Positions 8,065 through 12,693 of a stretch of 12,693 nucleotides of DNA are shown in pieces (position 1 is the stretch's first letter; each line of letters begins with the position of its first letter). Where the stretch lies: contig NC_090614.1 of NCBI RefSeq assembly GCF_004359215.1, positions 3,357,984 through 3,370,676 on the forward strand. Direction: 5' to 3'. This DNA is from Bremia lactucae. Its lineage: Eukaryota; Oomycota; Peronosporomycetes; Peronosporales; Peronosporaceae. Under the pieces are notes generated by a model. That model saw only the letters and a list, made by a program, of their open reading frames with translations, ran no database searches and had not been told where the DNA came from. The position numbers and the translations under genes are program-made.

Positions 8065-8556
8065 TGTAGGCTGGCGCTACTGTGGCCACGCTCTACTTAC
8101 GCACACACCTTTAGACACAGTGACGAAGCGGTTTGACCGTCTTCTCTCACGTGCAGTGAGGTAAATGGTGAGCGCCTAAGCGACCTCACCCAACGAACTA
8201 AGTACCTTAGTACAAGTATTGTCACGGAAGCGGTAATCCGGCTTCACGTGCGCACATGTAACTAGGAAGTAGCTAAAAGACTAATTTATATTTAATCGAA
8301 TTAATTATAAACACTATTAGCCAATCACTGGATGCCACCTCTGAAGATGTGCATCCCTTCATTGCGAGCGTATTATTGCGGATATCTCGGATTACGGATG
8401 AGCTAGCCGTCATCCCTTCCAATGTGAATACGCATATGTGCATCACATACACAAGGGTGGGTCACTTTGTGCACCACACCCAAGTGGTAGGTCTAATTAC
8501 TTTACATGAAGTAATTGACCATCCCATTAAGTACACTTTGTGTACTAATGGGAACT
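8065..8556 (-). mobile_element. 5' LTR of Gypsy copy D, diverged and cut at its outer end
   Basis: It aligns along most of its length with LTR A (same order of landmarks: GCCTACA end, GCGGTAATCCG block, GTCATCC hairpin, GGTCTAATTAC hairpin, CCCATTAAGTACAC hairpin). The inner end is TGTAGG at 8065, and a TGGTAGTCC resembling the A/C primer site lies near 8045-8053. Similarity stops after ATGGGAACT near 8556, so the TGTAACGGGC end is missing. No 3' LTR partner was found. Confidence 0.65.
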
Positions 8557-9160
8557 CACTATCATACTGTACTAATTTTAATAGTGCAAAGTATAACTAT
8601 CACCCATAATCATCACATGCTAGAAGTCTGGAATTTTCTGAGCCAGGAATACAGCGCCAGTCTCGGCAGTGATTCACGGCAGCCTTCTATGAACTCCCGT
8701 GTAACAATTCAGGACAGGCATGTAATTTAGCCCCTTGAAGCACTGTTTGCGCACCTCTAGCTCACGCATAGCTAAGGTATACAATTGACGTAGGCCCGTA
8801 GTCCAGAAGCGTTAAACACTTTGAGGCGTGGTGGACTGCACGCCTCGGAAAACCGCGTCGAATATCTTACACCATAGATGCGTGATGTAGACAGATCATT
8901 TCAGGGACCAAATTCGTCTCCACACCTGCTCGCCTGCCGTTGCATCATCTAGATATATCTCAAGCATCCTGGACCGCTTTTGCCTGACGAATTGCACAGT
9001 TGCCGACGCAACTCGAAAAACTGGTGGAGAAGCTGGAGCTCCAGTCAAAATTATGAGGACTTTACCCCAGCACTCACGCGCCTTCTGAAATTCTCGCAGT
9101 TTCTGGCATCCCGTGACACGCTATAGTGAAAGATTTGGCGCAATCAGCTGCACTTTCGCC
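8557..9160. other. Unidentified, mostly noncoding
   Basis: No domain or RNA gene was recognised. On the minus strand one frame is nearly open over parts of this region but holds several stops. It may be continuous with the better stretch at 9180-9365. An imperfect hairpin around TTGAGGCGTGGTGG and CCACGCC-like sequence sits near 8820-8845. Confidence 0.3.
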
Positions 9161-9179
9161 TGCGAAAAAAAAGCACGGA

Positions 9180-9399
9180 AGCTATGGTCAGTGGGACGAC
9201 CAGCGTGATAGAAATAAATTTAGTTGCTTGGTAGCGACGCGATATGCCGTCCAAACTTGGAGGTCGGAGAGCTCATTATCATGCTTCCATACCTGGGAAG
9301 GGAGCTGAAGTGCCGCCACGTGTTGCCACGTATCTGTTCGAATAATAGCATCAAATCGCTCTAACACAATGGTTTAAATGGTACGTCAAGCTTTTGAAA
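9180..9399 (-). pseudogene. Unrecognised protein-like remnant on minus strand
   Basis: Between about 9365 and 9190 one minus-strand frame is open for nearly 60 codons and looks like real protein (RFDAIIRTDTWQHVAALQLP, then SQVWKHDNELSDLQVWTAYR and VATKQLNLFLSRW). It is followed by two stops and a further readable stretch (FAGESAADCAKSFTIACHG). Downstream of an RT start, more RT would be expected, but the usual RT blocks are not there. It could be foreign DNA joined to element E or part of another element. No function is proposed. Confidence 0.35.
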
Positions 9400-9791
9400 C
9401 ATGCACTTCTCGCCAGCGCCCCCTGTTGCATACGCCCACAGAAGGTCGGAGAGCTATGAAGGGAGGTTGACAACCTCACATTGCCCGCTGCTAAGCGATC
9501 GGCAAATAATTTGTCGATCGCTAGTACTTTCTTACGAGGTAGTGTCCACTGGTTCATGACACGGCATTTCGGACCTGGTATTAGGTCGATTTCGTTTCGA
9601 GTGCATTTATCCTCAGGTAACTCACACGGTACCGAATCAGGAAACGCATTCTTGAATTCGATCAAAATATGTAAAAGATTTATTTCGACGAACCCCATAA
9701 TTAGACGTTGAAGTCCTCGTCTCATCGAGGAAACGATGCTGAGAACCCGTTCGTTCTTAGAAAGTACTATAGCCGACCGAATATCGGCCAC
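9400..9791 (-). pseudogene. Element E reverse transcriptase, N-terminal part
   Basis: The minus strand reads ILIEFKNAFPDSVPCELPED, NEIDLIPGPKCRVMNQWTLP, AIDKLFADRLAAG and SLHSSPTFC, the standard order of a Gypsy RT approach and fingers. The expected ATGGWR-like block follows only after a one-base frame change (NRGRWREVHV near 9415) and then homology ends. No catalytic YxDD remains. It lies downstream of E gag and protease on the same strand and is taken as the same element. A near-perfect stem-loop (AGCGATCG/CGATCGCT with inner CAAAT/ATTTG, 9494-9522) falls in the AIDKLFADRLA coding part. Confidence 0.8.
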
Positions 9792-9924
9792 GTAGTTGTC
9801 ATCTGTGACAAGTACGGAGATCAGCTTGGTTTTGCCACTACCCGAACACGCAACAATTGCTTCGGTCGGAGAGTTGGCATTGAGTTATCTCCAAACCTAA
9901 CTTCGGTGGCGCTACCAGATCAAG

Positions 9925-10320
9925 TGTTTAAGTGCCTATGCTTGGTCCGGTTTTTACTAAGACATTCAATGTCTTAGTTTCTTCGTTTAAATTTATTTTC
10001 GAAGGTACCTGACGACGAATTCTCTCAAATTTTGTGGGACTTATTCCCGTACTTATTTGGGGGCTACCCCCTACCTTTAGCTGTGGTTGCAAAACCACAG
10101 CAATATCCTCTACGATCGACTCTTCAATCGATCTAGGACTTTCGCTCCGTCTCTTTTTAAACAGACGTTAGATTTTTTCTCGTTGATTTTGCTTTCTATG
10201 CAAACATCTTTGTTTCAATCCACTCGACCTACTCAAGTGGTCGATCGTCGACGCTGCCTGTGCTTGTGCACAGCCGTCGGAATCTAACTCCGCAGCGTTA
10301 CGGGTCGCACACCGAGGTGT
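9925..10320 (-). pseudogene. Element E protease-RT linker, largely open
   Basis: From 10320 to 9925 one minus-strand frame runs with a single stop near 10168. It begins TPRCATRNAAELDSDGCAQA and continues past the stop as SPRSIEESIVEDIAVVLQPQ, LKVGGSPQISTGISPTKFER and TKTLNVLVKTGPSIGT before the final stop. No catalytic motif is present. It is hydrophilic and sits where Gypsy elements carry a variable spacer between protease and RT. The better preservation than copy D is notable, as are the perfect hairpins inside it (9956-9978, 10080-10101). Confidence 0.5.
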
Positions 10321-10439
10321 TGAACAGTCGTGCTAGCGACTGAACCACAAGTGAGACCATCGCACTCACTCGTAGGACACCCACAAGCTTGTGGATGCTA
10401 CAAGAAGTTCATCAGATGGCCATCTGATGAATGAGAGGC

Positions 10440-10830
10440 AGGCATTGTCACGGCTTGATGCAGCCAATTCATATATGGCTCGTACTTTCTAAGCCTTAAT
10501 ATTCCAAGGATGACATCAGATTTGTCATCCAAAATCCAGTACGATCAAATCATCATCGTGCTATGTACGATTTAACGTATAGTGGATACCAACTTCACGT
10601 TTCTTTACTGTTTCAGATGCGCCTGTTGCTAGGCGCACTGCCATCCTCGTTAGAGGGATATCGCGCTCAACTTACTTCATATTTTTTTTTAAATAAATTT
10701 CATTTTTTTATTTTTTATAAATAAATGCCATTTTTGAATCTTTTAATTTTAATTTTAAAATTAGGTTTGAGCCTGCAATCTTCTAGCGATTGGCGTCGAT
10801 CGACTTCCACAATCGACTAGGGAGTTTAGT
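10440..10830 (-). pseudogene. Element E aspartic protease, interrupted
   Basis: At about 10820 the minus strand has LVDCGSRSTPIARRLQAQ, a weakened version of the D-C/S-G active site. Homology resumes near 10640 with AVRLATGASETVKKREVGIH and YTLN, then HDDDLIVLD. After a one-base insertion it continues as LDDKSDVILGILRLRKYEPY and MNWLHQAVTMP. These are the flap and the D-V-I-L-G...Y-E-P...W strand of a retropepsin. An AT-rich block (10675-10765) separates the two halves. Stops and the frame change make it inactive. It belongs with E gag upstream and RT downstream. Confidence 0.7.
10675..10765. other. AT-rich block splitting E protease
   Basis: About 90 bases are nearly all A and T, with AAATAAATTT, ATAAATAAAT and the palindrome TAATTTTAAAATTA. 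The surrounding protease remnant is of ordinary composition. It could be an inserted organellar or AT-rich mobile fragment, or slippage expansion; no coding match was recognised. Confidence 0.5.
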
Positions 10831-10985
10831 GGCATTTTTTTGCCACAAAAATTTTCTAGGTGAAGAGTTTAATACCATCACTACACACAATGTTTGTGTG
10901 TTAGGATAAACTTTCAACAAAGGCCCGCAATTTTTTTGACGTTGCTGGATCAGTAGGCGCTCCGCATCTACTGACCTCGAACGTT

Positions 10986-11880
10986 TTATGACGATCCGCC
11001 TCGCCGTTGCGTTTTTGCAACAGTGTCGTATGCGCGTCCTCCTCTATTCCTAATGGGAGCTCGATCTATCCACTGTGTTTCGAGGCGGGGCACTACACTC
11101 ATAGGCGTTATCGCCTGTCTTACGACAATGATTATATCTTTGCATTCATCGTAATTTGAAAAGCGAGTTTGTTTTGTCTCCACATACGAAATGTCCATTG
11201 GTTCTGGACCTCCGTTTTCTTGTCGTCTGTTTTGACGACAGCTCGAGAGAGGGCAAAAGCCTGTTACACGCTAAAATACTCCTGTTCCGCTACAGAGATC
11301 GCATGATCAAGCGTGTCTAATTCGAGTTGGAACAGGTGGGTCGTGCCAGGACCATCGGCAAGACCCTCAATGAACACAGTTACCTTTGTTTGCTCATGAA
11401 TTGGATGACTCACGATACTGCTTACCAGATATCGTGTATGTTGGGCATAAGCGTGAACGTCACGATTGCCCTGCTTTAGTTCCAGGAGCTCTGCTTGAGC
11501 CCTAAATTTTGCACGTGGCGGCTCAAAATTTTGCCTGAGGCGGGTTCTAAAACCTCATTCACACATGAGTCGTGAAGCTTGAGCCTAAGGTCCAAAATTT
11601 GGCACGTTTAGTTAAGTTGGACATGCCAAGCTTTACTTTTGTCGCGTTGTCATCGATGCGGCAAGCTCTATGGCATCGTCTGATTCGACGAACCATCTTA
11701 GCATGAAGTCGCCTTCGACTGCCTTGAACTTAAAGATTTCAATTTTTAAGCTTTCGGGTCGACGCGAATGAGTTCGCCCGCTCGCATTCCGCGAGCGGGC
11801 GAAATGCTGCTGTCTCAACAGTTCCGACTGTTCATCTTCAATTCTTTCTGCGTGTTGAGTGCCTCGTTGGTGAAGCAAGG
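10986..11880 (-). pseudogene. Element E gag, second Gypsy family, frameshifted
   Basis: The minus strand reads, in order: RPESLKIEIFKFKAVEGDFM and LRWFVESDDAIE near 11700-11760; RIDDNATKVKLGMSNLTKRA in another frame; then a long open stretch from about 11545 to 11267 with NFEPPRAKFRAQAELLELKQ, RDVHAYAQHTRYLVSSIVSH and THLFQLELDTLDHAISVAEQ. A stop at 11264 is followed by MDISYVETKQTRFSNY, then in another frame a damaged zinc knuckle (YNHCRKTGDNAYECSAP), in which the first Cys and the His are replaced. This is a different Gag family from A, C and D. Gag would build the particle and bind element RNA. The 5' end is lost towards the LTR C insertion. Confidence 0.8.
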
Positions 11881-12005
11881 TTAATAAGTTACCTTTTCTC
11901 GTGCCACGTCAAATTTATGTTGTAAAACTCAGCGATATACGCATATTGTGCTTCTTTTTGTGGGGCCAACACAATTGCGCTTTCGGCTAGCCCGCACACG
12001 TCCGA
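11881..12005. other. Flank between E gag and LTR C
   Basis: About 125 bases with no recognised gene. A minus-strand frame reads on for a while (AESAIVLAPQKEAQYAYIAE) with no known motif. It is probably the start of E gag or its leader, cut by the insertion of copy C at 12006. Confidence 0.3.
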
Positions 12006-12569
12006 TGTAACGAGCTAAAGTTGCCCTAATTGTACACAGTCCCCGTTAAGTACACCAAGTGTACTTAAGGGGATGGTCAATTACTAAATAATAGTAATAA
12101 GACCCAGCACTCGGGTGTGGTGCACACGAGTGCTGTTTGTGACCAACCCTTGTGTATGTGGTGCCCATGGTTGCATTTACATTAGGAGGGATGACGCCCA
12201 GCGTCATCCGTGATGACGGCTACCGTCATCCGTTACGCGAGGTATCTAGAAAGATACGCTCGCAATACATATTAAATGTTATCTATAGAGATAACATTTT
12301 AATTAATAAAAATAGGTATTTGTATTTAATTCTATTAAATATAAAACAATCTGAAAACTACTTACTACTTGGTAAGTGCGCACGACGAGACGGATTACTG
12401 CTCCCGTGACGACACTTAACCAGAGTACTTAGTGTGTTGGGTGAGGTCGCTTGCGCGCCCACCACAACTACCTCAATGCACGCAAGAGAAGCAGGTTTAA
12501 CCGCTTCCTCGCTGTGCTAGGGTGTGTGTCTAAGTAGAGCGTGGCCGCATTACGACGTGCCCGCCTACA
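12006..12569 (+). mobile_element. 5' LTR of Gypsy copy C (564 bp)
   Basis: It starts TGTAACGAGC and ends CGCCTACA, and is the reverse-complement counterpart of LTR A along its full length with scattered differences. Hairpins correspond to those of A: CCCC...TTAAGTACAC/GTGTACTTAAGGGG (12041-12072), ATTACTA/TAGTAAT (12080-12098), GGATGACG/CGTCATCC (12189-12209), TGATGACG/CGTCATC (12211-12230) and AAATGTTATC/GATAACATTT (12274-12299). It also has AGCACTCG/CGAGTGCT near 12105-12135. The plus-strand frame at 12152-12409 lies wholly in the LTR and is not taken as a gene. Confidence 0.75.
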
Positions 12570-12571
12570 CT

Positions 12572-12589
12572 TGGTAGCACTTGAAATCC
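12572..12589 (+). promoter_or_regulatory. Putative primer-binding site of copy C
   Basis: TGGTAGCACTTGAAATCC begins two bases after the LTR end and is identical to the site in copy A. It is the expected annealing site for a tRNA 3' end; the tRNA was not identified. Confidence 0.45.
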
Positions 12590-12625
12590 TTCCCACGACC
12601 CGCATCTCTGCGTGTGTACGTGAGG

Positions 12626-12693
12626 ATGAGCCTCAATATTGATTGGGCTCATTTTCCCCACCTCTCCGAACATCATCGGGAGGTGGCAGGGCT
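12626..12693 (+). CDS. Gag start, Gypsy copy C (runs off right edge)
   Basis: The ATG at 12626 opens MSLNIDWAHFPHLSEHHREV, then AGL, identical in protein to the start of gag A. Over these 68 bases only one silent change was seen relative to A. The placement, 37 bases after the primer-binding site, matches copy A. Only 22 complete codons are inside the window, so it is assigned by its likeness to A; whether the rest is intact is unknown. Confidence 0.75.
   Translation, partial: MSLNIDWAHFPHLSEHHREVAG

Larger units (their letters stand above)
9956..11240. repeat. Run of short perfect hairpins and palindromes in element E
   Basis: Clear cases: ACTAAGACATT with a 1-base loop (9956-9978); GCTGTGGTT/AACCACAGC (10080-10101); CCACAAGCTTGTGG (10381-10394); a 24-bp perfect palindrome with half TTCATCAGATGG (10408-10431); GGATGACA/TGTCATCC (10508-10530); TGCGCCT/AGGCGCA (10618-10637); GTGGCA/TGCCAC (10829-10846); ACACACAA/TTGTGTGT (10883-10901); TCAGTAG/CTACTGA (10950-10974); TGTCGTC/GACGACA (11221-11240). 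Most fall inside sequence that also reads as Gag-Pol protein. Confidence 0.85.

Noticed and set aside
9708..10287. Plus-strand frames of 89 and 66 codons
   Set aside because: They lie opposite the collinear protease-RT linker and RT of element E on the minus strand.
9956..11240. CRISPR array or tandem repeat array
   Set aside because: The units are different palindromes with no shared repeat sequence or regular spacer, and the context is a eukaryotic retroelement.
9956..11240. A further LTR, suggested by the hairpins
   Set aside because: Minus-strand translation shows protease and linker protein sequence through most of it, so it is coding remnant, not an LTR.
12152..12409. Plus-strand 85-codon frame as a gene
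   Set aside because: It lies entirely within LTR C, is mostly hairpins and AT-rich sequence, and is not kept open in the A copy by any sign I can see.

Overview
The window looks like a transposon-packed, gene-poor stretch of an oomycete nuclear genome, probably Phytophthora-like. No ordinary host gene was recognised. Nearly everything readable is Ty3/Gypsy LTR retrotransposon sequence of several ages, nested and mostly decayed. A mitochondrial nad7 piece sits inside one element. The oomycete call is an inference from the style of the Gag/Pol proteins and from nad7 being mitochondrially encoded in oomycetes; it was not checked by search.

Layout. (1) Left edge, minus strand: the 5' end of a young Gypsy copy 'A', with LTR 571-1123, a primer-binding site beside it, and an unbroken gag frame from 514 running off the window. 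(2) 1124-1639: an LTR of another family ('B', 431 bp with 10-bp inverted ends) beside an inverted piece of the same family. It cuts an integrase remnant at 1640-1775. (3) 1776-2984: unassigned, with LTR-like hairpins near 2000-2090. (4) 2985-8556, minus strand: decayed chromovirus 'D', in the order LTR, gag, protease, RT, RNase H, integrase, GPY/F module, chromodomain. It has many frameshifts, an internal deletion that removes the RT catalytic centre, a foldback mutation in protease, and a 202-bp mitochondrial insert. (5) 8557-9399: unidentified. (6) 9400-11880, minus strand: a second decayed Gypsy family 'E' (gag, protease, linker, start of RT). (7) 12006-12693, plus strand: the 5' end of copy 'C', the same family as A, with LTR, primer-binding site and gag start running off the right edge. 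A and C are divergent and nearly identical, so the window begins and ends in an inverted repeat of about 680 bp.

The strongest cross-cutting signal is short perfect hairpins. They are packed into the LTRs, where stems show paired compensatory changes between copies A, C and D. They are also dense in the still-readable pol region of E, and one 19-bp perfect hairpin in D looks like a template-switch mutation.

None of the complete elements inside the window can be functional. A and C may be intact, but only their 5' ends are visible.
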